Assembly (NCBI GenBank): GCA_002291945.1
Contig: DBAZ01000056.1
Coordinates: 38,840-69,448, forward strand
Origin: Tepidimonas sp. UBA997
Lineage (GTDB): Bacteria; Pseudomonadota; Gammaproteobacteria; Burkholderiales; Burkholderiaceae_C
DNA: 30,609 nucleotides
Direction: 5' to 3'
Numbering within the stretch: the first letter of the stretch is position 1; each line of letters starts with the position of its first letter. The position numbers were made by a program, and so were the translations under genes. A model generated the notes under the pieces. That model made no database searches. It saw only the letters and a list, made by a program, of their open reading frames with translations, and had not been told where the DNA came from. Below, in pieces: positions 15,427 through 23,943 of this stretch.

Positions 15427-15861
15427 ATGTTCCAGCCTTCTCAAGCCGATGTGCGGCGATTTTTTTGCGGCGTCTATGACAAGCTCATACGCCAGGCCCC
15501 GATGGAGCCGATCGAAACCCTGTCCGGCGAGTGGATAGCGCAGCACCCGCAATACCACGCCACGCTGGCCGATCTGGACCAGGCGCTGGCCGACATGCAG
15601 CAGGTGCAAGACGCCCAAGACAACCCGTTTTTGCATCTGTCGATGCACCTGAGCGTGAGTGAGCAATGCGCCATCGACCAGCCGCCGGGCATACGCCAGG
15701 CGGTGGAACTGCTGGCTGCACGGCGCGGCTCCTTGCACCAAGCCCAGCACGAAGTGATGGACTGTCTGGGGCGCATGATCTGGGAAAGCCAGCGCAACGG
15801 CCACCCCCCCGATGGCGCGGCGTACATCGCGGCGGTTCGCGCCCAAGCCACACGCGACTGA
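15427..15861 (+). CDS. DUF1841 family protein
   Basis: A 144-residue soluble protein of unknown function. Family landmarks are MFQPSQADVRRFFCGVYDKL at the N terminus, the NPFLHLSMHLSVSEQ segment, and EVMDCLGRMIWESQRNGHPPDGAAYIAAV at the C terminus. The family is confined mostly to betaproteobacteria and gammaproteobacteria. It has several conserved His and acidic residues (LHLSMHLS, HEVMDCLG), but no catalytic motif is proven. It is divergent from the ParA-like gene. It is the only gene of its transcription unit, as a 540-bp gene-free, hairpin-rich stretch follows. Confidence 0.85.
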   Translation: MFQPSQADVRRFFCGVYDKLIRQAPMEPIETLSGEWIAQHPQYHATLADLDQALADMQQVQDAQDNPFLHLSMHLSVSEQCAIDQPPGIRQAVELLAARRGSLHQAQHEVMDCLGRMIWESQRNGHPPDGAAYIAAVRAQATRD

Positions 15862-15880
15862 ACGGCCCCAGAAACAAACA

Positions 15881-15988
15881 GACCCCGGCGAGCTGCACCC
15901 ACCGGGGTCTTCGGCCGGACGCAGTCCGGTGCCGAGAGGCGAAGCGGAGTGTTGTTGTCACACCTCGCCGGAAGCAACGATTGCTTCC
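15881..15988. repeat. Series of three perfect hairpins in an intergenic region
   Basis: Three perfect inverted repeats follow the DUF1841 stop: GACCCCGG (15881-15888) with 15902-15909; CCGGAC (15915-15920) with 15924-15929; GGAAGCAA (15970-15977) with 15981-15988. The last two have 3-nt loops. The first could act as a terminator on the reverse strand, where a T-rich stretch follows, but it lacks a T-tract in the forward direction. The rest of 15862-16120 shows no gene. Confidence 0.6.
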
Positions 15989-16126
15989 TACCGATTGCCG
16001 GGCAAGCAGGCGGGCCTGAATGCGGGCAGTGGCCTGAACAAACTGGCATTCTTGGCGCTTGCTCAGACGCCTTCACTTTAAACACACCACCCCCCGCACG
16101 ACCAGCACTTTTTTTCAATCGACCAG

Positions 16127-16146
16127 ACCAAAGCCATTGGTTTTTT
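16127..16146 (+). terminator. Weak intrinsic terminator-like hairpin
   Basis: ACCAA (16127-16131) pairs with TTGGT (16137-16141) around a 5-nt loop, followed by a T-run to 16146. The stem is short, so termination may be inefficient. It would insulate the transglycosylase promoter from DUF1841 transcription. Confidence 0.4.
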
Positions 16147-16221
16147 GCAACCCATGCAGAGGCTTTCGCCTCCAAACCACTCTTATATCTCCATAAGTAG
16201 TTAAAAATTGTTTTGTAAGTA

Positions 16222-16250
16222 TTGACAGTGCATGTAAGGAACCCTAACAT
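16222..16250 (+). promoter_or_regulatory. Strong sigma70-type promoter upstream of the transglycosylase gene
   Basis: A consensus -35 TTGACA (16222-16227) is separated by exactly 17 bp from TAACAT (16245-16250, four of six of the -10 consensus). The 40 bp upstream are A/T-rich (TTATATCTCCATAAGTAG and TTAAAAATTG), resembling an UP element in an otherwise GC-rich genome. A start near 16257 would give a leader of about 145 nt. Confidence 0.75.
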
Positions 16251-16290
16251 CCGCCTCGAACTCATACCCTGGTAATAACCCTAGGACGCT

Positions 16291-16384
16291 GCCGAAACCG
16301 GCTAAGTTGATGACCCTGCTGGGTTTTCAATGGCGACCAAACCATCAGGCCACCCCCGGATTGAATCTCACCCACAGGGGCGGC
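16291..16384 (+). promoter_or_regulatory. Potentially structured 5' leader of the transglycosylase mRNA
   Basis: Hand folding gives a 4-bp hairpin GCCG-AAAC-CGGC (16291-16302). A possible three-way junction follows: outer stem TGATG/CATCA (16308-16312 with 16343-16347), enclosing ACCC-TGCT-GGGT and TGG-CGA-CCA. Next is a 7-bp stem with one mismatch (16349-16356 with 16377-16384). It ends just before the ribosome site AAAGGAT. It does not match a riboswitch class that I recognise. Stems are short, so this is only a candidate. Confidence 0.35.
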
Positions 16385-16401
16385 GATGAAAGGATCGTGC
16401 A

Positions 16402-17283
16402 ATGACAGCGCCAACCACGCCCCCTACCCATGGAGTCGCCGAAAGACTCCACACGACGGGCAAACTCGTCGTCCGCGGCTTCATCGCTGCCACTCACAAC
16501 AGCCTGACCATCGTGGGTCTGGTGCTGGTGCTGTGCGTGAGCATTTTGCTGACGCAACCCGAACTGCGCGCAAAAGCCGAAGACCAGGTTTTCGGCTGGC
16601 TGATGGAGCGCCAACTGGTTGCCGAAGAACTGCCTGCGGAAGAACTATCAACCGACCCGACAGCCGTCGAGCGAGTCACTGCCGCCGACCCCGCCCAACT
16701 GCCACGGGAACAAGCCCTGATCGCCGACTGGCTGAGCCGCAAGTACCGCGTTGCCAAGGAACCGATCAGCGCCCTGGTGGCGGAAGCTTATGCGGTGGGC
16801 CAGCAGTTGGGGGTCGATCCGAAGTTGATTCTGTCCGTCATGGCGATGGAGTCGAGCTTCAACCCTTTTGCAGCCAGCCCGGTCGGCGCGCACGGACTGA
16901 TGCAGGTGATGACCCGCGTCCACTCGAAAAAGTTTGAAGATTTCGGCGGCTCCTTGGCGGCTTTCGACCCCCTGACCAACCTGCGCGTGGGTGCCATGGT
17001 GCTGCAGGACACCATACGCCGAGCCGGATCGATCGAAGGGGGGCTACGGCTTTATGTGGGTGCCGTCAGCACCGATGGCCGCGCCTACATCGACCGGGTG
17101 CTGTCTGAACATGAACGGCTGCAACGGGTGGCTCAAGGCCAGCGGGTGGCGTTCCATGCATTCCAGCGACGCACCACCCCGACGGTGGCCACGCCCGCGC
17201 CCACCCCTGCCGCGCCTGCGCCCAGCGAATGGGAAGCCGAGGCAAGCCCTGAGCAACTGCCTGCGCCAGCCCTGTCATCCTGA
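16402..17283 (+). CDS. Membrane-anchored lytic transglycosylase (SLT domain)
   Basis: A 293-residue protein with a cytoplasmic N terminus, one transmembrane helix (about residues 35-51), a linker and a soluble lytic transglycosylase (family 1) domain. The catalytic glutamate is Glu150 in MESSFNPFAASPVGAHGLMQV, the classic ES-x-GLMQ arrangement. The enzyme would cleave peptidoglycan between MurNAc and GlcNAc with 1,6-anhydro ring formation, acting in the periplasm. The C terminus is a Pro/Ala-rich tail (about residues 245-293), probably disordered. AAAGGAT precedes the ATG. Its stop codon TGA is part of an extended -10 promoter for glyA. Confidence 0.9.
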   Translation: MTAPTTPPTHGVAERLHTTGKLVVRGFIAATHNSLTIVGLVLVLCVSILLTQPELRAKAEDQVFGWLMERQLVAEELPAEELSTDPTAVERVTAADPAQLPREQALIADWLSRKYRVAKEPISALVAEAYAVGQQLGVDPKLILSVMAMESSFNPFAASPVGAHGLMQVMTRVHSKKFEDFGGSLAAFDPLTNLRVGAMVLQDTIRRAGSIEGGLRLYVGAVSTDGRAYIDRVLSEHERLQRVAQGQRVAFHAFQRRTTPTVATPAPTPAAPAPSEWEAEASPEQLPAPALSS

Positions 17284-17289
17284 TAAAAT
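17281..17289 (+). promoter_or_regulatory. Extended -10 promoter of the glyA transcript
   Basis: TG-A-TAAAAT is an extended -10 element; it starts on the TGA stop codon of the transglycosylase gene. A transcription start near 17296 would place the whole riboswitch in the leader. No good -35 is seen, as is usual for extended -10 promoters. Confidence 0.5.
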
Positions 17290-17335
17290 CCGCACGGCGT
17301 GCAACTGGCGATAGACCCTGACGACACCTCACACA

Positions 17336-17425
17336 AGTCATGACTGGGTTGACGTGGGATTACCACGGGGAAGTGCGCCGCCCGGGCTGAGTCCAGCCGG
17401 GCCTTGAGCCGTTCGCCTGGGCAGC
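17336..17425 (+). ncRNA. ZMP/ZTP riboswitch (pfl motif) in the glyA leader
   Basis: The region matches the pfl motif from memory. It has a 5' conserved TCATGACTGG (17338-17347), a GTGG-GATTA-CCAC hairpin (17354-17366) followed by GGGGAAG, and a variable GC-rich stem-loop. The hallmark 3' block CCGTTCGCCTGGGCA (17409-17423) follows. The class binds the purine intermediate ZMP or ZTP, which builds up when 10-formyl-THF is low, and turns on folate one-carbon genes such as glyA and purH. The expression platform is unclear: a GCAGC/GCTGC hairpin follows without a T-run, and no Shine-Dalgarno sequence precedes glyA. Confidence 0.85.
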
Positions 17426-17492
17426 CTGCTTCGCGTCCTGCGCTGCGGGTCCATCGATCTCAACCCATCTGCCCTATCTGCCCACGCCTACC

Positions 17493-18737
<1,245 letters not shown>

Positions 18738-18745
18738 GGATGGAA

Positions 18746-18852
18746 CCCCCACGCTGCGCCGCTGCGCGTCTCGCTGCCCCCCGAGGGGGCGCGAATCCGG
18801 CTTGGGGCGGCCCGGCACCGGATTCCTGGCCCCCACGCTGCGCCGCTGCGCA
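18746..18852 (+). repeat. GC-rich intergenic repeat element between glyA and nrdR
   Basis: A 22-bp direct repeat (copies at 18746-18767 and 18830-18851, beginning CCCCCACGCTGCG) flanks two hairpins: GCCCCC-CGA-GGGGGC (18776-18790) and GAATCCGG/CCGGATTC (18793-18800 with 18818-18825). The core TCGCTGCC[C/G]CCCGAGGGGGC and a downstream GGGG[C/T]GGCCCG[G/A]C recur at matching spacing inside pheS (27254-27297). The second direct repeat ends one base before the nrdR ATG, leaving no Shine-Dalgarno sequence. Elements of this look are scattered through Comamonadaceae genomes. Confidence 0.8.
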
Positions 18853-19302
18853 ATGAAGTGCCCGTTCTGCGGCCACGGCGACACCCAGGTGGTGGAAACA
18901 CGTCTGGCCGAAGAGGGGTTGTTCATTCGGCGGCGCCGCCGCTGTGCGCAATGCGACAAGCGCTTCACCACCTACGAGCGCCCGGAAGTCACGTTCCCGG
19001 CGGTGGTCAAGAAGGACGGTCGGCGTATCGACTACGACTGCGCCAAACTGCGGGCCAGCTTCGCCTTGGCGCTGCGCAAAAGGCCGGTAAGCACCGAGCA
19101 GGTGGATGGCGCGATGGAGCGCATCGAAGAAAAGCTGCTCAACCTCGGGGCCCGTGAAGTCCCCTCGCACCAGTTGGGTGAAATGGTCATGCGCGAGCTC
19201 AAAAAACTCGACAAGGTGGCCTACATCCGGTTTGCCAGCGTGTATCGCAGCTTTGAAGACATCGACGACTTCAAGAACCTGGTGGACGAAGTGCGCAGAT
19301 AG
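18853..19302 (+). CDS. nrdR: Transcriptional repressor NrdR
   Basis: A 149-residue regulator with an N-terminal zinc ribbon (Cys3, Cys6, Cys31, Cys34; MKCPFCGHGDTQV and RRCAQCDKRFTTYE) and an ATP-cone domain (VVKKDGRRIDYDCAKLRASF onward). NrdR senses ATP/dATP and represses ribonucleotide reductase genes at NrdR boxes. Full family length. ATG 18853 fits the invariant MxCPxC start; the open frame continues upstream only through the repeat element. The glyA-nrdR pairing is common in proteobacteria. Confidence 0.97.
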   Translation: MKCPFCGHGDTQVVETRLAEEGLFIRRRRRCAQCDKRFTTYERPEVTFPAVVKKDGRRIDYDCAKLRASFALALRKRPVSTEQVDGAMERIEEKLLNLGAREVPSHQLGEMVMRELKKLDKVAYIRFASVYRSFEDIDDFKNLVDEVRR

Positions 19303-19331
19303 CTGGCCCCTGTTTGTCCTATTTCCGGTAG

Positions 19332-19448
19332 TGCCCCCATCCATCCGCACCCAAAGCTAGGTTGGAGGCCAGTTTGAACGATTTTGGCATGGTCATCGAA
19401 TGGGTGAAGGAAGAAGACGGCAACTGGCGTTACCAAACGACGTATTAG
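19332..19448 (+). other. Possible 3' remnant of a coding gene
   Basis: The gap between nrdR and the FkbM gene contains an open frame without a convincing start whose last part reads LEASLNDFGMVIEWVKEEDG then NWRYQTTY before a TAG at 19446. Its composition looks protein-like and its base use is less GC-rich than its neighbours. It could be the tail of a deleted gene left by a rearrangement, or chance. No family is recognised. Confidence 0.25.
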
Positions 19449-19488
19449 AAGCACTCAAAGTTTGTCACATGCAAAACACGAGATTGCA

Positions 19489-20304
19489 ATGAGCAAGAAA
19501 ACGCTAGCCGAACGCCTGCGGGCATACAGGGCCGACCCATCGGCTTTCTGGATCAAGGTGCTCCAGGGAGGCATCGACCATTTGCGTGATTTTTCCTACG
19601 ACTTCGACAAGAATGGCGAAAGAAAACTTCTCGAAACGCTAAAAACTGCGCCGACTCGGATACAAACCGTGTTCGACGTGGGTGCCAATGTGGGCGACTG
19701 GTCGGCTGTGGCCCGAACCTGCTTTGCAACGGCAGAGATTCACGCATTTGAACTCTCGCCCGCCACTTTCCAGACCTTGTCGGCACGCCTACAGGGCTTG
19801 GACATTCGCGCCAACAACCTGGGGCTAGGTGACCAGGATACCGACATCGAATTCAAGGACTATGGCGCGGACTCGACGGTTAACACCATGTTGCTCGACG
19901 CGCAGTACCACGACCACAAGGTGCAGCCGAAGCGATCCCGAGCGCACATTGTGCGCGGCGATAGCTATTGCGCAGACCACGGCATCCAGGAGATCGACGT
20001 CCTCAAGATTGACGTAGAGGGTGCCGAGCACATGGTGATGCAGGGTTTTCAGGACATGCTATCGGGACAACGAATCCGGCTGATCCAGTTCGAATATGGG
20101 TACACCAATGGCGATGCCCGATTCCTGATGCGCGACTTTTACAAGTTGCTCGGTGGTGCCGGTTACGCGGTGGGAAAGCTCACGAACATGGGTGTTCGGT
20201 TCCAACCCTGGAACTACAAACTGAACGACTTCAGGTCAGGCCCCAACTTCGTCGCGATTCGCGACCACGATCGAGAACTGCGTGACACCCTCACACGATT
20301 CTGA
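19489..20304 (+). CDS. FkbM family methyltransferase
   Basis: A 271-residue class I SAM methyltransferase of the FkbM type. The SAM motif is VFDVGANVGDWS (about residues 61-72), with an acidic strand end at HAFELSP, and the family motif IDVLKIDVEGAEHMVMQG. Such enzymes O-methylate sugars or small molecules, often in capsule, O-antigen or exopolysaccharide loci. ATG 19489 is used; an in-frame TTG at 19462 would add nine residues. It converges on the glycosyltransferase gene with 2 bp between stop codons. Base composition seems lower in GC than flanking housekeeping genes, hinting at acquisition; this is an impression, not a calculation. Confidence 0.88.
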   Translation: MSKKTLAERLRAYRADPSAFWIKVLQGGIDHLRDFSYDFDKNGERKLLETLKTAPTRIQTVFDVGANVGDWSAVARTCFATAEIHAFELSPATFQTLSARLQGLDIRANNLGLGDQDTDIEFKDYGADSTVNTMLLDAQYHDHKVQPKRSRAHIVRGDSYCADHGIQEIDVLKIDVEGAEHMVMQGFQDMLSGQRIRLIQFEYGYTNGDARFLMRDFYKLLGGAGYAVGKLTNMGVRFQPWNYKLNDFRSGPNFVAIRDHDRELRDTLTRF

Positions 20305-20306
20305 GT

Positions 20307-21110
20307 TCAGCGCTTGGCGTACCCCGGCGTGACCGTATCGGCCTCTTGGTCGTACTTCAAAGCGGCATATCGGAAGAAGCATTCCAGCGCGATGAAGAAG
20401 CAGAACAGAAACCCCTGGGGCCCGCACAGGAACCCACGGCGGATGACGTAGAGCTTGATAAAGATCGCCAGACCGGAGCCAAAGCCCCGGAGTACGCCGC
20501 CCGTCCTTCCCGCCTCGGCCCGCTTGGCCGCGCCGAGTTGTACGTACTGGGCTAGTTTCTTGAGACTGGAATAGACGGTAGGGCGAGAGTGATGCAACAG
20601 ACGGCGAGTAAAGCGCCTGATGTCCACATCCGGGCGGGCCAACAAGGCCTTTTCGTGAACCACGCCATCAAACCCACACAACAAATGGCGCGGAAACAGC
20701 CGACGAATGCCGCCGGTGGCATTCATGCGGCTCAGGCGCCTGCCAAATGCCACCTCCTCCCACTGGATTTCCCATACCGCCTGGGTGCGCCCATGCACCA
20801 CGCCTACAAGGTCTGCTTGGAGTTCGGGGCCAATCACCTCGTCGGCATCGAGAAAAAACACGTAGTCGCAACGCACGTACGCAAGCAGACGGTTGCGCTG
20901 TTCGGCAAAGCCTTTCCAGTCGCTGTGGGCGTGCACCTCCGCCCCCATCGCAGCAGCGATATCACGCGTGGCATCGGTACTGCCGCCATCAACCAGCACG
21001 ACCTGATCGGCAAAGGAGGCACTGTCGAGGCAGGCACGTATCCGATGCGCCTCGTTCATGGCGATGATCCCGATGCACAGAGTGGGGACAGTGGGGGGCT
21101 CAGTGCGCAT
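20307..21110 (-). CDS. Glycosyltransferase family 2, WaaE/KdtX-like (LPS core)
   Basis: A 267-residue GT-A fold enzyme. Motifs: IIAMNEAHRIRACLDS, VLVDGGSTDATRDIA, and FLDADEVI with the metal-binding DAD (residues 88-90). The middle resembles the LPS core beta-1,4-glucosyltransferase WaaE: EVAFGRRL, GGIRRLFPRH and VVHEKALL. The C terminus has a membrane-associating hydrophobic stretch (FLCGPQGFLFCFFIALECFF). The start ATG 21110 overlaps the preceding glycosyltransferase stop by 11 bp and has GGAGG 4 bases upstream. The acceptor is inferred to be an LPS core sugar, from similarity only. Confidence 0.85.
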   Translation of the reverse strand: MRTEPPTVPTLCIGIIAMNEAHRIRACLDSASFADQVVLVDGGSTDATRDIAAAMGAEVHAHSDWKGFAEQRNRLLAYVRCDYVFFLDADEVIGPELQADLVGVVHGRTQAVWEIQWEEVAFGRRLSRMNATGGIRRLFPRHLLCGFDGVVHEKALLARPDVDIRRFTRRLLHHSRPTVYSSLKKLAQYVQLGAAKRAEAGRTGGVLRGFGSGLAIFIKLYVIRRGFLCGPQGFLFCFFIALECFFRYAALKYDQEADTVTPGYAKR

Positions 21111-21963
21111 GGTGCCTCCAGTCTCGAAGCCCCTGCCACCGACCCCACATGCGGGCGATCAGTTTGGGCGAGAACAACAACACCCGCAAGGGCAAAGCAA
21201 GCCCGGTGAGCCACAGCAGTCGTTGCCGCATCGACCGGGCAACGGAAAACGACCGGTGTTTGGCAGCAAACATCAACTTCGACTGCGCATGATGATAACC
21301 GCGCCAGTACTCGCTGCGCCAGGGCCGCTGCCCCCTGACCGATCCTCTGGAACGATGGACAGCTTGTGCTGATGGGTCAACCACGATCGGGATACCTTGC
21401 TGAAACAGCCGCAAGCACAGGTCGTCGTCTTCGTAGTAAAGGAAGAAGTCTTCGTCGAAGAAACCCGTGACCTGAAACGCGGCCAGTCGAAACAGCATCG
21501 CCGCACCGCAAACGAAGCCTACACACGCCGGGCCTTCGGCCGCTGGACCACGGGACGACCACATGAGGCTCGGAAACCGATAGTTCACATCCGGTCGGCC
21601 CTGAGCATCGACCAACTGCGGGGCCACAATGGCGGCAGCGGGGTGCTCATGCGCCGACTCGATGAGTCGCTCCAGATGGTCAGGCTCGATCACGCAGTCG
21701 GGATTCAACAGCAGGGCCAATGGGGTGTTCACGCAAGACAAAGCACGGTTGTTGGCGGCCCCAAAACCCAAGTTGCGGCCGTGGGCAAGGATCAAGGCAT
21801 GGGGCACATGCTGCGCCACCACCGCCGGGGTGCCGTCGAGGCTGCCATTGTCTGACACGATCACATGGGGGCAGTGCGCCAGCAGAGGAGCCAGCGCCGC
21901 GATGCAATGCGCACTGTTGTAAGTCACGCAGACGACCGTGACTTCGTCAAGCGACCCACTCAA
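21100..21963 (-). CDS. Glycosyltransferase family 2, rhamnosyltransferase-like
   Basis: A 287-residue GT2 enzyme: VTVVCVTYNSAHCI, VIVSDNGSLDGT, NLGFGAANNRAL, LLNPDCVIEPD (metal-binding NPD in place of DXD), and FDEDFFLYYEDDDLCLRL as the acceptor/catalytic region. This pattern is typical of rhamnosyl- and related transferases in O-antigen or exopolysaccharide synthesis. No ATG exists near the N terminus. A TTG at 21963 overlaps the TGA stop of the upstream mutase gene (TTGA) and has GGGGAG 8 bases upstream, so TTG is the likely start, coupled to the mutase. The donor sugar is not known. Confidence 0.85.
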   Translation of the reverse strand: MSGSLDEVTVVCVTYNSAHCIAALAPLLAHCPHVIVSDNGSLDGTPAVVAQHVPHALILAHGRNLGFGAANNRALSCVNTPLALLLNPDCVIEPDHLERLIESAHEHPAAAIVAPQLVDAQGRPDVNYRFPSLMWSSRGPAAEGPACVGFVCGAAMLFRLAAFQVTGFFDEDFFLYYEDDDLCLRLFQQGIPIVVDPSAQAVHRSRGSVRGQRPWRSEYWRGYHHAQSKLMFAAKHRSFSVARSMRQRLLWLTGLALPLRVLLFSPKLIARMWGRWQGLRDWRHHAH

Positions 21964-23357
21964 TGCGCCGACTCCCCGATGGTCGCGCCGGGCTTGACGC
22001 GCTCCAGCAGCGCCAGCATCTCGTGCTCGATGCGCTGCAGCGCCGCAGCCGTCTGGCCCTCGAAGCGCAGCACCAGCACGGGCGTGGTGTTGGAGGCGCG
22101 TATCAGGCCAAAACCGTCCGGCCAATCGACCCGCAAGCCATCGATGGTGTTGACCTCGGCGGGGGCCTGAAACCGGGCAAGCCCTTGCAGTTCGGCCACC
22201 AAGCGGTGGGGTTCGCCTTCCGCGCATGCCACGTTCAGCTCGGGCGTGCAATGGCTGCTGGGCAAGGCTTCGAGCACCGCAGCGGGGTTGTCGTGACGGC
22301 TCAGGATTTCCAGCAGCCGTGCCCCGGCGTAGCTGCCGTCGTCAAAGCCGAACCAGCGCTCCTTGAAAAAGATGTGTCCGCTCATCTCGCCCCCGAGTGG
22401 TGCGTTGACTTCCTTCATTTTGGCCTTGATGAGCGAGTGCCCGGTCTTGAACATCAGGGCCTGCCCGCCCGCCGCCCGGATGGCCGGGGCCAGCCGCTGG
22501 CTGCACTTGACGTCGAACACGATGACCCCGCCCGGCACGCGCGCCAGCACGTCTTGGGCGAACAGCAGCATCTGCCGGTCGGGGTAGATGTTCTGGCCGC
22601 TGGGCGTGACGATGCCCAAGCGGTCGCCGTCACCGTCGAAAGCCAGCCCCAAGTCGGCACCCGAGGCCTGCAGGGTGCGGATCAGGTCTTTGAGGTTGTC
22701 GGGCTTGGACGGGTCCGGGTGGTGATTCGGAAACTCCCCATCCACTTCGCTGAACAGTTCGATCACCTCGCAGCCCAACGCCCGAAAGAGCTGCGGTGCC
22801 GAGGCACCGGCCACGCCGTTGCCGCTGTCAACGACGATTTTCAAGGGCCGCTGCAGCTTCACGTCGCCCACGATGCGTGCGGTGTAGTCGGCCAGCACGT
22901 CGTGCGTGCGTAGCTGGCCGGGAGTGGCGGCCGCGGCGGCAGAACCCGCCTCCATGTCGAGGCGCAGGGCTTGAATGTCTGCGCCGTAAATGGCCTTGCC
23001 TGCCAGCACCATCTTGAAGCCGTTGTGGTGCTTGGGGTTGTGGCTGCCAGTGACCTGGATACCGCTGCGGCACAGGGTATGGGCGGCAAAATACAGCAGG
23101 GGCGTGGTGACCATGCCGACGTCGATCACGTCCACCCCGGCCTGCACCAGCCCCGCCACGAGGGCAGCCGCCAGTTCCGGGCTGCTCAGGCGCCCGTCAC
23201 GCCCCACCGCCACGGTGGTTTCACCCAGTGAACGAGCTTGGCGGCCAAAGGCCAAGCCCAGCGCCTGGGCAAAACGGGTGTCGAGCACGTCGGGCACGAT
23301 GCCCCGAATGTCGTAGGCCTTGAACGCGCTGGCCGGATAGGTGACATGATTCGTCAT
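21960..23357 (-). CDS. Phosphomannomutase/phosphoglucomutase (AlgC/ManB type)
   Basis: A 465-residue alpha-D-phosphohexomutase interconverting mannose- or glucose-6-phosphate and the 1-phosphates, supplying GDP-mannose or UDP-glucose for surface sugars. Motifs in order: FKAYDIRGIVPD at the N terminus, the active-site serine Ser105 in VTGSHNPKHHNGFK, the Mg-binding DGDGDR (residues 241-246), GEMSGH sugar-binding loop, and a C-terminal phosphate-binding RASNTTPVLVLRFEG. This domain order and length match the dual-specificity AlgC enzymes. ATG 23357 is chosen at the start of the conserved fold. It heads the leftward mutase-GT-GT unit and is divergent from ogt (40 bp). Confidence 0.93.
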   Translation of the reverse strand: MTNHVTYPASAFKAYDIRGIVPDVLDTRFAQALGLAFGRQARSLGETTVAVGRDGRLSSPELAAALVAGLVQAGVDVIDVGMVTTPLLYFAAHTLCRSGIQVTGSHNPKHHNGFKMVLAGKAIYGADIQALRLDMEAGSAAAAATPGQLRTHDVLADYTARIVGDVKLQRPLKIVVDSGNGVAGASAPQLFRALGCEVIELFSEVDGEFPNHHPDPSKPDNLKDLIRTLQASGADLGLAFDGDGDRLGIVTPSGQNIYPDRQMLLFAQDVLARVPGGVIVFDVKCSQRLAPAIRAAGGQALMFKTGHSLIKAKMKEVNAPLGGEMSGHIFFKERWFGFDDGSYAGARLLEILSRHDNPAAVLEALPSSHCTPELNVACAEGEPHRLVAELQGLARFQAPAEVNTIDGLRVDWPDGFGLIRASNTTPVLVLRFEGQTAAALQRIEHEMLALLERVKPGATIGESAH

Positions 23358-23397
23358 AAGATTCCAGAAGTGAGCACACCCACATTGTAGAAACACT

Positions 23398-23943
23398 ATG
23401 GCCTCTTGCCCGCCCCCCTCTTGCCCGCCCGCCGAACCCCTGCAGTCCTGCGTCATGGCCAGCCCCTTGGGCCCGCTGCGGCTGGCGGCACAAGGCCAGG
23501 CGCTGGTCGGCCTGTGGTTTGCAGACCAAACCGGCATCCCGGCTTGGGCGCAGCAGGCCAGCCCCAGCCACACCCCCAGCCAGGCCGACGGCGTGTTGGC
23601 GAGCGCCATGCACCAGATGCAGGCCTTCCTCGTCGGCCAGCGGCAAGTCTTTGATCTGCCGCTGCGGTTTTACGCTGGCACCCCGTTCCAGCAGGCGGTC
23701 TGGCAGGCGCTGCGGGCGATTCCGTTTGGCCAGACGAGCCGTTACTCAGACATAGCGGCGGCGATCGGCCAACCCCAGGCGGTACGTGCCGTCGGCTCAG
23801 CCATCGGGCGCAACCCGCTGGGCATCGTCATTCCCTGCCACCGGGTCGTGGGCAAGGGCGGTGCCCTCACCGGCTACACCGGCGGCCTGGAACGCAAACA
23901 GGCCTTGCTGGCGCTGGAGGCACGAGCCATTCAAGGCGTTTGA
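23398..23943 (+). CDS. ogt: Methylated-DNA-[protein]-cysteine S-methyltransferase
   Basis: A 181-residue suicide repair protein that takes the methyl group from O6-methylguanine. The C-terminal domain shows TPFQQAVWQALRAIPFGQTSRYSDIA, RAVGSAIGRNPLGIVIPCHRVVG with the acceptor Cys147 in PCHRV, and GYTGGLERKQALLALE. The N terminus begins with a short Cys/Pro repeat (SCPPPSCPPAE), encoded by a duplicated CTCTTGCCCGCCC. The true start may instead be Met20 (23455), where family similarity begins. The 3' end overlaps the convergent ihfA by 13 bp. Confidence 0.93.
   Translation: MASCPPPSCPPAEPLQSCVMASPLGPLRLAAQGQALVGLWFADQTGIPAWAQQASPSHTPSQADGVLASAMHQMQAFLVGQRQVFDLPLRFYAGTPFQQAVWQALRAIPFGQTSRYSDIAAAIGQPQAVRAVGSAIGRNPLGIVIPCHRVVGKGGALTGYTGGLERKQALLALEARAIQGV

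Noticed and set aside
18746..18852. The glyA-nrdR repeats as the ends of an insertion sequence
   Set aside because: The interval is about 107 bp with no transposase; it looks like a non-coding intergenic repeat.
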